A stretch of DNA of 64,000 bases from Rhexocercosporidium sp. MPI-PUGE-AT-0058 (lineage: Eukaryota; Ascomycota; Leotiomycetes; Helotiales): NCBI GenBank assembly GCA_020746875.1, contig JAGTJL010000005.1, positions 372,001 through 436,000 of the forward strand, given 5' to 3'. Position numbers and translations under genes: made by a program. The notes beneath the pieces were generated by a model. That model saw nothing but the letters and a program-made list of their open reading frames with translations, searched no databases and had not been told where the DNA came from. Position 1 is the first letter of the stretch. Each line of letters opens with the position of its first letter. Positions 22,076 through 34,502 of this stretch are shown here, piece by piece.

Positions 22076-25000
22076 TTGTGGAACGTAGCATCCCCCCTCC
22101 CCCTCCCCAGCAAATGTACGGTAGAAGACGATACGATGGAGTAAGGAAGGGAGGGTAATGAGAGATCCCGAGCATGCTTCGGGTGGAAAGCCGGCTATTG
22201 TACACTGGTACTCTTTCGCTGCTGTGGTATGGAAGGCTGGTCCTAGCCCAGGTCAAGGGAATGTTGTGCCATAGTCATGCTTCAAGCGCAGTTATTGGAT
22301 ACAAAAACGATTTGAAGTTGCATTCTGGTGGTCTTGGGGCTGCTATGCTGTCTAATCTGGACCTTCGGTCTAGGATATTGGGCTATTGAGGGTTTCGGGG
22401 ATCAGAGCATCGAGGTTTCGATATTTTCGAATACGTTGTAGAAGAAAAGTTTCGTGTCACCGAGCAGACCGCACTTCTGGCCATTCACTTCGGCGATAGA
22501 ATTTCCATTCACAGACTACCATTTGGTTGTGAAGATTGGACTTGGAGGCCGTAGGTACGCCGTACCGTTCAGTACGTCTGGTCTTCTAGAAATTCCTCCG
22601 AAAATGCCTCATTCATCCGGACGAGCCTCAAGCCCACGACAAAGCGCTGTATCAACAGAAGTTGCAGTAATATACCTCGCGGGGCTATATGCGTTAGGAC
22701 TTTTCGAAATGCGGATGGGCTTTAGCCTGTTGATGCCGACGGGTAGAATATGAGAGGACTTCTCCCGAAGTCGAGTCGCCGCCGTATAAGCACCGTACAT
22801 GCACTGTATATTACGTGCATATAGTATTCATGTGGGCGCTGGGTGTAGGGCTTGGTACCGTAAAACCTGGGTACCTTGGACGTTGGTTTGTTCTGCAGAT
22901 TGACTTCCCAAGAAATTTGAAAGATGGATTTGTTCAAGGGCGGTTTTGATTGGTAATGAGCACTTCGAGATCGTAGCACCTGGCTTGTCTTTGGAAGATG
23001 AAAATAAGGACATGCCTAGCTAGCCTGTAGCCTGCTGGCTTGTAGATGACTTTCCACGAGCTACATGAGGCATCTCCAACGGGCATAAAGGATCCCATCC
23101 CGTCGCAGCTTCATACGCAACCAACCCCGCAACTCCTTAAAAACAGACCAAGATCCTCATCTCATAATTCGTGCGACATCAATGTCTCTAGAATAACAGG
23201 ACGGACCGATTCCCTGGAACCCGACGCCGTACAAGAAACCGTCGTGCTGCAAACGAGTGAGCGAATCAACCGTTCACGTTATCTGCTGTCTGCCTGTCTG
23301 TCACCATATCCTTGTATCCTGTACTTCTCGAAGTTCTCTACCTAGCACGGCATCATTTGCGTACAAATATATCCGGGGAGTGTATCCGATGTACTGGCGC
23401 GTGTGAAGTGCCGTGCGGACAGTGCTGCACCAGGTCGTGTAATCTACTTCGTGCCCAGGCCCCGACATGCGTCTTGGTCTGTGAAATATGCGGAGCGGGG
23501 TGAGGGAGTTTGTATGACCACACTTTTCTCTCTTTGGCATGTGGAGGATGGGATGCATGAGCCAGCTCCAGATTCCTATTGTTTACTTGGGATACGGACG
23601 AGCAAGCCACACGTCGTCGGCGGAATGACTTCTTTGGGACTCGTTGTCCGCTTGGGTCTTCCAGAGATGTGGTATTGGTACAGTATTGCTACCATGTTGG
23701 TGAGCGGCTCTTGGATCTGGATCGCATAGGATCTAGATCTAGATCTGGATAGATCACGATTGGCTGATATCGAGTCGAGCGCCATAGGCTGGAGTCCTGT
23801 GCTCTGGTGTTATGACCAGTAAACATACCTCATCCCTCCCAACAAAGCAAGTTACGTAGAAACGCCAACAGCAAAAGTATTCCTCCACCTCATACCAAGA
23901 GTGACAGAAACCCGCTTTGACCACTTCCCGTTCACATCCATTGAACCAACCACAAAATCAAATGTGTCCAAGCCCTGTCAGCAGGTAAGCCGATAAGTAA
24001 AAGTACCAAGCCGAGCTCAACGTCGCCGATACCCCATCGAAAAGAAAAAGCAACCACCAAAGCGTCCGAGTCGTCGAATTGAAGTTTAGCTCATGCCTAA
24101 AGAAGTTAACGTGGGGTAGCTGCCAGAGATCGGTCCCGTGCCCGTGCCCGTCGTGCCCGCTCCGCGATCTAGATCAGCGCCATCGACACACCAGACCCAA
24201 GCTGGGGAAGCTCGGGGAGATGTTTTGGTCGAATCAGGTGGTGCTGAGATGTGCGCCACTGGATGCCACGAAGTACGGTGTGCTTTGTTTCCGCGCCTTG
24301 TTTTTTCCCGGCGGGACAGGAGGGACAAGAGGAGGGGAGAATATTGGTTGGTGGGTTGTTAGTGATGGTGGAGGGAGCTTGATTGAACGACGACTGACTG
24401 GATGGATGGATGTGGAAATGTGATCTTGTATGTCGTGTCTTGTCTGCATCCATGGGCATTTTATTTGCACTTGTGGTTGTGGTTGTGTGTATCACAATTT
24501 CCCAGCGGGTGAAGGACTGGAGTCCCCGTCCTGTTGAGGTAGGGTAGATGTCGGTAGCATTCCTACAGTACCGTCTGCAGTAACTTGAAGTAAAGCAGGG
24601 AATTCGGGAAGTTTTCCAGACCTGCATTTCGCATGCTCGAATAAGAGGACCGCGGAAGAGAATTGCTATGCATGTTCCTGCTTCCTAGTATCTCTATCAT
24701 TGTGCTGGTCAGGGTAGAACTAGAGTAAGCAGGCGAGCAGTACAGGTAGTCTAGAGTTGGGTGTACTGCAGTGTACACTAACAAGGTGTATCTGCAAGTT
24801 CACCTACGCAGCCAGTCAGATATTCAGAAAGTAGATACCCGTCGCTCCTGCATGATCATCCAGCGCTGAAGACTGAGGAGTGAATGGGTTCCAGCCCTTC
24901 GGTATCCAACCAAATGGAGGGGAGCAGTCGATCATGGCTAGGCGCTCGAGGCCGAAATGTAATTGTTCCACGAGTCTGCTTCGCAGCTGGCTAGTTCTGC

Positions 25001-28000
25001 TCCTGCATTTCATCCCAGGTTCTCGAGCTGCGTCCGCGAGGCTCTGGATTAGTAGGCTTGATATACTCATGCGCGAGGTCGGGAGAGGTGTTTGATATTC
25101 CGATCCCAGACCTGACTGACTTTCCGCTTCCGCTTAACAGACGAGACAGGAGGAGGAGCGTGTCCTCGGTTCCAGACGTCTGTTAAGGTTTGCATTCAGG
25201 GGACTTCACCTTGCCTAGTGCACACTTCAGGTTCACATGTCATCCAAGTCATGAAAACCTAGGAACGGAAACCTTCCTCGCGGTGAACCTTTCGGGGGAA
25301 CTACGGAGATAAAACACCAAAGTCGGTTGACAACCTGTCGTACCTATCCTCAATTTTGAACTCAAAATCACACCAGGGGATAATCCAAATCCAAGATCCT
25401 GACCTCAAGATCATTTCTTTCTTTCTTGCTTTATTTCCCGGAACTAAGGAGTACTTTGACTTTACCAAAAGTGCAACACACGTTACGCAACGGGATCGTC
25501 AATGAGGAGAGGATCGTCGAAAGTGACTAAAGCAAACTAGTGACAGCGACAAGGACAAGGACATGGGCATGGAAGATTTCCCACGTTCATAACCCGTGGC
25601 TTGAGCTGCAGGGATGGGGCAGAGATGATCCAGCGTACCCTGTGAACCGCTGAAAGGAAACGGAAGGTGAAGCTCAAGATATTCATCCATCCATCCACGC
25701 GAGGAACGAGGCAGATTCTGGCCTGTTGGAAAGCATGAATGGCGGCTATTTACCTCGTGAGGAGCACGCGGTTTGGCCTTCATGCATCCAGTACTCTATA
25801 GCACGGTATGTTTAGTACAGGAGGAGAGAAAGAGAGCCTTACGTATATTACAATGTTCCGAGCCTCCGCATCCAACAATCAATATAAGTTTTATCCACGA
25901 GGCTCGAGCTGGCTGGCTGGTTACCAGCTGCTGGTGATCAGAAACAAGAGTCTGGGTGTTCGTGCGTCTATTAGATTAGATTGAACCTTGTGTGGTTTGC
26001 TGGTTGGATACTGTGTCGGGAGGGAAGAAGCTCGCGCCAGTCGGCAGTCACAGTGCCCTCCCTGCCCGTATCTCTCGGTGATTTGCAGAAGTCGAATGCC
26101 ACCGAGAAGGTTCATGTCACCATGCATCTGCCAGCGATTGAGTGACTGACTGTGCGTCCAGCAGCCTGAAGGCTAAATAGACCACTGACTACTGTACTTA
26201 CACGGGACGGGTGCTTCGATGCAGTGTTCTAGACTGTGTTGTATTGGGTTTTGAGGTTTGACTTTTGATGGGTGGAGTTAGGTGTTCATTTCGGATCCTT
26301 GGATTCGGGAGAGGGTTTTGACCTTCTTTTACAACAGAGGGCTGCCGGGTGTAGGGTAAAGTAGAGCTGCTGCTGCTGCTGATGGATGAGATGCGCCATG
26401 CAAGAAGTGAAGCGATGCTGTCTTTGCCTTGCAAGTTGCACCCTCGAGGTCCAGCATCCGGTCCAAGGAAGATCGTAGCATCATCCACCCCCAAGACCGG
26501 TAGCTGCCATGCGCACCAGCACCACGAGCTTTGTAGACAGGGCAGGGCACAAGGGGAGGGGGGCGGCTGGCTAGAACCCGCAACCAGCAAGGTCCAGGTA
26601 AGCTTAACTTTCCGTGTAGTGGGTGTGCAACATGTCACTCGAGTACGGTAGCTTGACGCCCAATTCTTTGCTTTTTGAGCCTCTGGAGCAGTGCAGCTGG
26701 AGTGACTGGTTCGGAATTATTGTATGTTGTCCGCACTTGTGTCTTGTGAGATGACGACCGTGCTGAATATCGCCGTCTTGGTCTTTGTGATTTGGCCGAG
26801 CTGGCGCGGGGATGGCTCCTCTGGTGGGCTTGGTTTCGTTTACTACACGGAGTGCTCGGGATAGTTTTGGGTGTTCGATGTGAAGATCGCGATGAGAAAA
26901 TATGAATGAGGTGTTCTGACAGGGATGAAGTGAGCTGTGTGAGGGAAGTGAGCTGGTTCTGTCTCTCCTTGGTTCCCATAGATCGGGTTATCGATCGGGC
27001 TGCATAGTGATGGGCGTTAAGTAGTGGAGGGGAGTGTGTTGGGATGGAAGCTAATGTCCATGCCAGGTACAAGTGCGCCTATCTCTTTGCTGTCAAGACA
27101 ACTATTATTTGGAAAGATCGAATCGGATGTCGAGGAGGTGCGATACTGCAAAAAGTAACGATCAGGTGGGTGCAGATAGCGAGATTGGATTTCTAGATGT
27201 CTCATAATCGTCGATTGGTAAATTTCAGCTGGTTTGACTGCCTGCCTACATCCGTTCTCCAGACGTTGAGCCGGCATCGAGGTTCATTCCAAACCTTATT
27301 TTGTATGGTATCGTTTTTGTACTGTATTGTTCAAGTTGGCCTGGTTTGATTAGGATTCGTGTCTCATGCGCGTCTGCCGGCTCCCTACCAGAAACAGCCG
27401 TTGGAGGTACCGGTCATCCTGTGGCACGTAGATCAGATCAAATCAACCGGAGATGGCTCGCTCATCTCATAGTAACTTTCCGCCAGGACAGTACAGTACT
27501 GTAGTAATCACTCTGTGCCGTACAGGACACCGGATGAAGCACGGGAAGTATTAAGTGATTAGTTTGGTAAGGAAGGTATGGCATCTTTCGATGGATATTT
27601 TCTGGGCCTGGATCAATTGGCGTTCGAGTGTACATCATTAGCCTCGCAAGTGCTCGATATCTCTAGTGAGCTACAGTCCGAGTGCTGGTGAATGGTGGAT
27701 TATGAGATTAACAATGGTTTACCGCTCGCTAGAAAGGGAGGGGCGGTACAGTACGGGCACGGGCACGGTACATGCCACACGTTTCTTGGTGTGACCTGAG
27801 ATGTATCGAGGTGCGGTATGTGTAGAGATGGGCGAGATCCCAACCCGCAGCGGAATAGAACCGGAGGGGAGACAGACTCGAGGGATACGGCACGGCGTTG
27901 TGCTGTACACATGATCTAGAACGATGCCAGGAGAGATGAGTTTGTGTAATGTAGACGAGTAGGTGAGTTGAGCTATTGCCGTGAATATGGGGAATAGGGT

Positions 28001-28335
28001 TAGTGTAGTTCGTGATTCGCGAGGCAGGGAGTGAAGTAGGAAGGAGTACTACCAATAACCAGTGATCTCGAAAGGGATATGTAGCAGAATGACGAGGATG
28101 CCTCTTACAAGCTAACTCAGATGAAGCGGCGGGAATGGCAATTCAGTCAGTACTTTAGGTTTGCTTCCTTGTAAGAGCTGTATATTGAAAGGACGGAAGG
28201 AAAGAAATTATATTCATAATTGCATGTGCAAGTAGCACCAGGCATCTACTCTGAAATAATGGCTTACGGGAGTACAATTACTTGCAAGAACGTAGAACCA
28301 AGAACCATGCATGAACCATAGAAATAATACAAATC

Positions 28336-28371
28336 CCATCCCATCCCATCCCATGCCATGCCATGCCATCC
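28336..28371 (+). repeat. CCCAT/GCCAT pentanucleotide array
   Basis: Tandem CCCAT units change to GCCAT units without a break. Related ATGCC units recur near 29290-29322, and GGTGT units near 28661-28686. Confidence 0.8.
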
Positions 28372-28891
28372 CCGCCGATCGACCTTGGAAGTTGCTTTTT
28401 GCGGCCAAGGGGCTACCTGGGTAGGTAGGGAGGATGTGCCTTATGACTTTATTAGTGCCTGCCTCCAGTACTGTAGGTACGTACTGACTGTACAGCACGG
28501 GGAGAATTGACAAGCCCGCCCTAATGAGGCAAGCACTAACGTAGCAGCGGGACGGCGACGGCGACGGGGACTGGGACTGGGTACCCTAGGTGGATTCAGG
28601 GAAGGCTTCATTCAGGTTCGGTTTTGTCTGCCTTTTTTTTTGTTTTTGTTTTGATAAGTAGGTATGGTGTGGTGTGGTGTGGTGTGGCATGGTACTGTAT
28701 GGCATGGCGGGGCAAGGAGGTCCTCCTCAATGGGGCCATGAGACCTGCCCTGCCCTGCCCTGCTATGTGCGATCTTTTTGCAGATCTGCTGCTCACTTAC
28801 AAAGAAAGTACAGTACTATGGAGAAAAGGAGGCGGGGGGGCTGTTCGCACGCACACCCATTTCCGAATCCCAATAAATCCTTCAAGATACA

Positions 28892-28932
28892 ACTACCTAC
28901 CTACCTACCTACCTACCTACTGTACCTACCTA
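28892..28932 (+). repeat. CTAC tetranucleotide array
   Basis: About seven consecutive CTAC units, interrupted by TGTAC and then resuming. Similar CTACCTAC runs appear at 30100-30125. Confidence 0.85.
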
Positions 28933-29738
28933 CCTTCCTACCCAGTGCACCACCTGCCTGAATGGGCGATGTTGAGGATTTAAGGTTCGGACGGAGCTCA
29001 GAGCGCAAGCCTCAGTCTCACTCAAAGCATGGACTGTGTCTGTACAGTACCGGGCGGGACAGTCTTGTACGTCTTGAATACTTCTAGGACTGTAGACGTT
29101 CGAGCCTATCATCATCATCATCAGCTAAGAGCGAGCGAGCGTTAGAGAGTGGTTCATCCTGAAGCTTCCCGTCTTATCTATCTTCTGTATACTGTACAGT
29201 ACTGTACTGCACCCTACTGCACTGCACTGTATGTACTGTCTGGATGGCTTGATTCGACTTGACTACTTGCCTTGACTCAACTTGACTCAGATGCCATGCC
29301 ATGACATGCCATGCCATGCCACCACGCTTGCTTGCCATCTCGCCGGCCTGTCCATGCGCATCTCCATGAGATCCAGATCCCACCAACCACTTTCGTCTCC
29401 CCCGGTACTTTTCCACATCACATCCCTCCCCTCCCCCCAGTCCTTGGCCCTCCTCCCTTCCACTCCCTACAGTACTATACAGTACAGTACACACTACCAC
29501 CCCTGGTCGCCTTCTCCCGCGACCACGCAGTGTATCCCTGTCCTTCCTCCTCCATCCCAGATGCATTGTGCGCCCACCCATCCCAAGTGCAGCAGACCAT
29601 TAAGTACACAAAAAAGTAGCCTGTTTACCTCAGGTATACATACACACCTCCCTATATCCACGAACCCCTCCACCCTCAACCCTCACCCTCGACAACCTCC
29701 CTCTACAACCACGCTCGCTTGAGACCGAAGAAGCCAGG

Positions 29739-29776
29739 AGAGAGAGAGAGAGAGAGAGAGAGAAGAGAGAGAGGAG
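29739..29776 (+). repeat. GA dinucleotide array
   Basis: A nearly pure GA run of about 38 bp in the upstream region of the bHLH gene. Confidence 0.85.
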
Positions 29777-29799
29777 ATAAGAAGGACAGCCAGCCCAGC

Positions 29800-30548
29800 C
29801 CAAGGACAAGACATCGGCCTGATATGAGCAGCTATACTATTGTATTGGCCTAAGCGACGAATCAGACACGGCCGGCTCAACCTTTTTCTACGTAGCAGCC
29901 CGGTGATCCACTGCCCACTGCCACTCCCTACTACAGTACTTTACGGAGTACGAAAGTACATACTCCAACTCCCAGTCGATAGCCCCGATAGCCGTCTATA
30001 CTTCCCTCCTAATCGGCGCGCTAGACGAATTCACTGGACTAAATGTTCCTTGGACCAGCCCCAGGGCAAACCTACCTAAGCCTAAGCCTAGGCCGAAGCC
30101 TACCTACAGTACCTACCTACCTATCCACTGTATCTACCCTACCGAGCCTACAGTACTAGCAGACCCGAACCCGAACCAGCAAGCACGTTCGTTCACTTTA
30201 CTTACTTGAGCACAGCTCACCTCACCTTACCTCAACTCTCGACTCGACTCAACTTCAACCTCGAGTTCACTCCACCCGCCATACACCTCTCCTCTCCCCT
30301 CCCCTCCTCTTCTTCGAACATCCTATTCCCCACAGCCGCTCGAGGGATAGATATTCTTCCAATTCTTCACTCACGTTATTCAACTTGTCGAGTCGTTAAC
30401 CACACTCCTTCCCTTCCTCCAACCATTGATTTCTCCTTCAATTCACTCTGTCTCTTGGCAATCTGCTCGCCTTTGGCCTCGGCCAATTCCATTCTTCCGG
30501 GACCCAGCAATCCTTCTCCACGACTCTCCTATCGCAATTGCAGTCGCA
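29800..30548 (+). promoter_or_regulatory. Probable proximal promoter and pyrimidine-rich leader of the bHLH gene
   Basis: The 750 bp before the start codon become strongly C/T-rich (runs such as CTCTCCTCTCCCCTCCCCTC near 30289-30309), as is usual near fungal transcription starts and 5' UTRs. Several TACAGTAC words (near 29932, 30105 and 30149) and CTAC runs lie just upstream of it. Confidence 0.5.
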
Positions 30549-32141
30549 ATGGCCTCCTCACACGTCTCGCAAAAGCTCCCGGCCGGCCTGGCAGGCGTTC
30601 TCAATAAACCCGACGATCATCGCGATTCCGCCTACTATTCCTCAAAGGATGTCTCGAGTAAGCGTGAGCAAGGATTCGTCTGCAGGATCTCGAACTTCAA
30701 CTGACAAGACCAGATAACTCGACGCAATCCAACAATGGTGCCCCAAACCTAGACCCTCGACTCTCGCGAGCCGATTCCTCCTCCGCGACCGACATGACCC
30801 CATCTCCCATATCCACTGGTCCGAATACACAACCTCTCAACTCTCCTGCTTCTGGTGCTATGAGCGTGGCCTCGATCGTTTCGCCTACAACATACAATGG
30901 CTTCAGTCCTCACTTCTACGACCAGGGCCCGGGTCAGCACAATGGTCATGGCCAAATTGGCGATTCGCGCAGAGAATCGGTGGACAGCAGATTGGGTGCC
31001 AACTTTGGCGATATGAGGCTTGCAAGCTCGCCATATGCGAGCGCCAACCCCTCCACAACATCGTTGCAAAGTACATTGGCTCAACAACGAAACCCAGGTT
31101 CCGCTCACCCCGATCGCAACTCGGGCCCGTTCCGTCTGTCCAGTGGGTATCAGCCAAACTTTCAACGCCTGCCAGACTCTACACATAATTCGCGTAATGC
31201 GCCGCAGATTACAGGTCCGGCTTTGGGTGCGATTGCTAGAGCTCCAGAACCTACTAGAGGTCAGGCTTGGGCTTTCCCCGAGGAGGAGGTTCAGAGAATT
31301 CCATCGGCTGCGAGACCGAGTGATGAGCTTGGTGGCAGGCAAAGTACCTCGTTTTACGATGATTCGAGACGCAATTCCTATGCGGACTCGATTGCCAGCA
31401 GTCAATACACGACCGAATCCCGCCTTCCAGCTGGCCAACGACGCCTGGATGATGGTACGCCGCTAGGAGAATATGGTAGAGACTCGGCCGAGTTTTCAAT
31501 GAGCACTCACCACCACAGTCTACAGCACAGACAGGTTTCCGAGTTGGCAAATGGCGAGGGTGGCTCTCCTAACAGTTCTCAACCCTACTCTCGTACTCCC
31601 GAACTTCGAGTTTCTCACAAGCTTGCGGAGCGAAAACGACGACTCGAAATGAAGGATCTGTTCGATAATCTCAGAACTCTGCAGAGCGTTGAGCGAGGAG
31701 CAAAGGCTTCGAAGTGGGAAATTCTGTCAAAGGGTATGTTTCCTTGGATTAAGTTCTGAGTTGATCTAACGATTTCTAGCCATCACCGAGCATGAACGCC
31801 AAACCAAGGTTATTGATGAGCAAAAAAGACAGCTTTCGCGCGTAGAGTCTCGCCTTCAAAGACTTGAGCATGAACTGGATGTGTCACGTCGTGAATCCAA
31901 CGATCTTAGACTTGAAAATGCGCAAATGCGATCAGAAATCGCCGCCCTTCAAGGCCACCCAGCACAAGCATATCATCAACCTACTTCGATTGCTCACCAG
32001 TATGCTCATAATGTTCAAGCCGGTGAACAGCAGCAGCAGCTACCGCCTCTCCGAAGCATCCCAGGTCCCGAGGTCATGAACGGTGTTCAATACCAGCATG
32101 ATCAGCGAACCAACGGATACCGTCCCACTGAACGATTTTAG
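30549..32141 (+). CDS. bHLH-zipper transcription factor
   Basis: Three exons (30549-30657, 30714-31733, 31780-32141; introns 56 and 46 nt) give 496 residues. The N-terminal two thirds are Ser/Pro/Asn-rich and disordered, as in activation regions. The basic region SHKLAERKRR (about residue 338) has the H-x3-E-x3-R pattern that reads CACGTG E-boxes. Helix 1 (LEMKDLFDNLRTL), a loop with RGAKASKWEILSKA and helix 2 across the second intron follow. Helix 2 runs into a long coiled coil (HERQTKVIDEQKRQLSRVES ... LRLENAQMRSEIAAL), i.e. a leucine-zipper-like dimerisation segment. A Gln run and PTERF end the protein. It belongs to the fungal bHLH group with the SHKLAERKRR signature; target genes are not deducible. 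It sits at the end of an unusually long gene-free tract. Confidence 0.92.
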
Positions 32142-34502
32142 TCTCATTTTGACTCCAATCCAAAGGACGATTTTCTGCTTTACACGATCGTTGCCAGTTA
32201 AGGTTTGATCGCCGGCACATTGTCCAATCACCAAATTATTAGACACGGGCTGATCACACGTGGCAATCAATCTCAACCCTCCCTTGCCATCTCATCCACG
32301 TGGCTCGCCCACATCGTGCAGTGCAGCCTGCGTTATCTGCATCCTATCCCGACGTTGGGCAACCACCCTTCCTCGGACTCTTGATCGTCGATTCCGATTC
32401 CGATTTCGATTTCGATGCACGATGTTCGCCTTACTTGTGTTACTACCCTTTTCTAATCTGTGGTCGTTTTTTTCCTTTCTTTTAATCCGCCGATACCCAT
32501 GGTGCATTACGACGCTTGTCAATCTCTCGAGACTCGCCTTGACTCGACTTCACACGTCTTTTTCTTCTCATTTGTTCTTTACTTAAAAAAACGGATTTGG
32601 GCGCGAGGCGTAATATGCATGACTAGCATGGATAATGGCGCAAATGTGTATGTGTGTGTGTTTGACTATGTCTGATGGAACGGGAAACACGAGCACTTTT
32701 TTTTAACTACTGCGGAAAACGAAAAAAAATGGCGGGGTGTGATTGATGGGTGGGTTGGTTGGATGGATGGATGGATCGGTCTGGATTTAGGATTTGGTCG
32801 GATGATTTGGGATGGGTTGGGATATGGCGTTTTGATATACCCCGCGCGAGTCTCTACTCTTCCTTCTCCCTCTTTGCTACCTCGTCTCTCATCTCGTCTG
32901 CTCTACTGTACTCCAGCTCAGTTCTTTCTACTCTTCTTGACTAGATTGGAAGGGCTCGGACTGGACTGATGTACCGGATGAGAATGAGAATGAGGTAGTG
33001 GGAGGGAGGTTGTTCGAGTACGAAGATGCGCTTTTGCTTGTTTGAGATATACTTTGATGGTCTTTCAAGCTACTTTCCCTGTCTCTCTCTCTCCCTCTCT
33101 CTCCCTTTTGTACTTCGCCTGGCTGCTAGCTAGGCCTCTACCTCTCTATAGAAGAACGAGAACGAGATGATGGATGAATGAAAGAAAGAATGAAGGAACA
33201 CTCTCAAAAACACAGTCGATAGATAAAGCGTCATCCCCTCTTGCAAGTTAAGTGAGATTTGCGCAAGGCGGGTTAGACTATACGACTCTGAGCCAGCCAG
33301 CTAGCCGTTCATCAAACTATCAAGCTTTGAAACACAGCTTCCTTCCATTCAGACTCCGTAAAAAAAGAATTAAATTTTTTTTTACAGCAAATAGACGAGA
33401 ACTGAATTGAGTTCCTCTGCTTGCTACGGAGGGCATTGCAATTCAGATGGGATGGGATGGGATGGGGTGGTTGGGGTTGGGGTTGGGGCTTGAGCGACGC
33501 AGCTGTAGATGCGGAGGTGCTGAATAGTGAAGGAAAAGGGTGCATGCATGTGTGAACTTCTAGGCTGGACGGGGTGGGAGGAGAGGACCAGATCTTCGGG
33601 TTTGTGATGACTTTTGAGTTTTTTTTCTTAAGATAGATACTGTAGATCAGTTGATTTGATGTGATGGCTCGGGTGCTAATGGATGGATGGGTAGGTTTTA
33701 CTGTGGTGTTTTGGTTGTTTCGTGTCTTGTGTTGGTAGTTAGCTTGGGTCCAGTTGAGAATGGTTTGAGAGCAGTGTGAAAGGGCGGTTACGTTTATATT
33801 ATGAGTTTGACGCTTTGAGCTTAACTATATCTCTTGGCTTATGAAGGCGAATGGAATGATGGAAAGGGGGTTTTAGAGTTAAATGTATGGGTAGATGGGT
33901 GTGCTGACCTTTGGTAATGAGGATAGTGAGTATTGGTATTTAAGCCTTTCTATAAATGAAAACAGTGCAGGTGCTTTTTTCACTTTGTAAGTCATGCGCG
34001 ATTCTATTTGATGGGGGTTAGTTAGTAATAAAGATTTACGGAGTAAGTTCTTTCTATCGGATTGTACCTTTAATCTGCCTGTGGAGTCCTGAAATCAACA
34101 AAAACGTTCCAAGACGGTGTCCCCTCAAGCGTGGAAGCATGGAAAATGAGTTCATTCAGTATGAGATGCTCGGCACGGGAAGATACTTCTCGGCCAAGCA
34201 ACAGAATCATTTGAAAAAAAATATATTCTCCAATTCGTCCAAGCTTCTTTTCTTCTTCACTCTGTTCTGGAAGTCGAAAAGAAAGGAGGTGCAAGGTCCA
34301 TCAACTGGAAGCTTAAAACAGCCTAGCGTGTCGGGAATAAGTGGAGACGACCCTGTCGCGGAAAGGGAAAAGTCGAAGAAAAATAATCTCGATACATCAT
34401 CATCCTCTCAACACTCCCTCGAAACCATAACAACAGCACCTCAATAGAATCGAGTCCTTTGTTTGTATTTGAGTCTTCAGTCCTTACATACACATCTTCA
34501 TC
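32142..34502. other. Intergenic region with simple repeats
   Basis: About 2.4 kb without a supportable gene. It includes GATTCC/GATTTC hexamer repeats (about 32388-32416), a TGGA run (32758-32776), CTCT runs (33082-33108) and GGGAT repeats (33447-33466). It should contain the 3' UTR of the bHLH gene and the promoter of the RRM gene. Confidence 0.5.

Larger units (their letters stand above)
19964..28600. other. Long gene-free tract rich in simple repeats
   Basis: I find no supportable gene here. The longest frames (for example 220 codons at 21594-22256 on the minus strand) run through a C22 tract and a TACTG microsatellite and are low-complexity artefacts. The sequence is scattered with poly-C, AATAGG, TACTG, GATCTAGATCTAG and similar simple sequence, and with many GTAC-centred words such as TACAGTAC. 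It continues into the leader of the bHLH gene at 30549. It may hold a very long promoter, unannotated non-coding RNA, or decayed DNA; the sequence alone cannot decide. Confidence 0.6.

Noticed and set aside
21594..22256. 220-codon minus-strand open frame
   Set aside because: It runs through the C22 tract (poly-Gly) and the TACTG microsatellite and has no domain; it is a low-complexity artefact.
24169..24627. 152-codon minus-strand frame, and neighbouring 70-110 codon frames in the 20-30 kb tract
   Set aside because: No conserved motif, no intron signals linking them, and competing frames on both strands.
26635..27072. 145-codon minus-strand frame with a basic C-terminus
   Set aside because: Ser/Arg/Thr composition only, no recognisable family, and no supporting exons around it.
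28300..30200. CRISPR-like or telomere-like short repeats
   Set aside because: The repeats are tetra- and pentanucleotide microsatellites without unique spacers, and no telomeric TTAGGG arrays are present.
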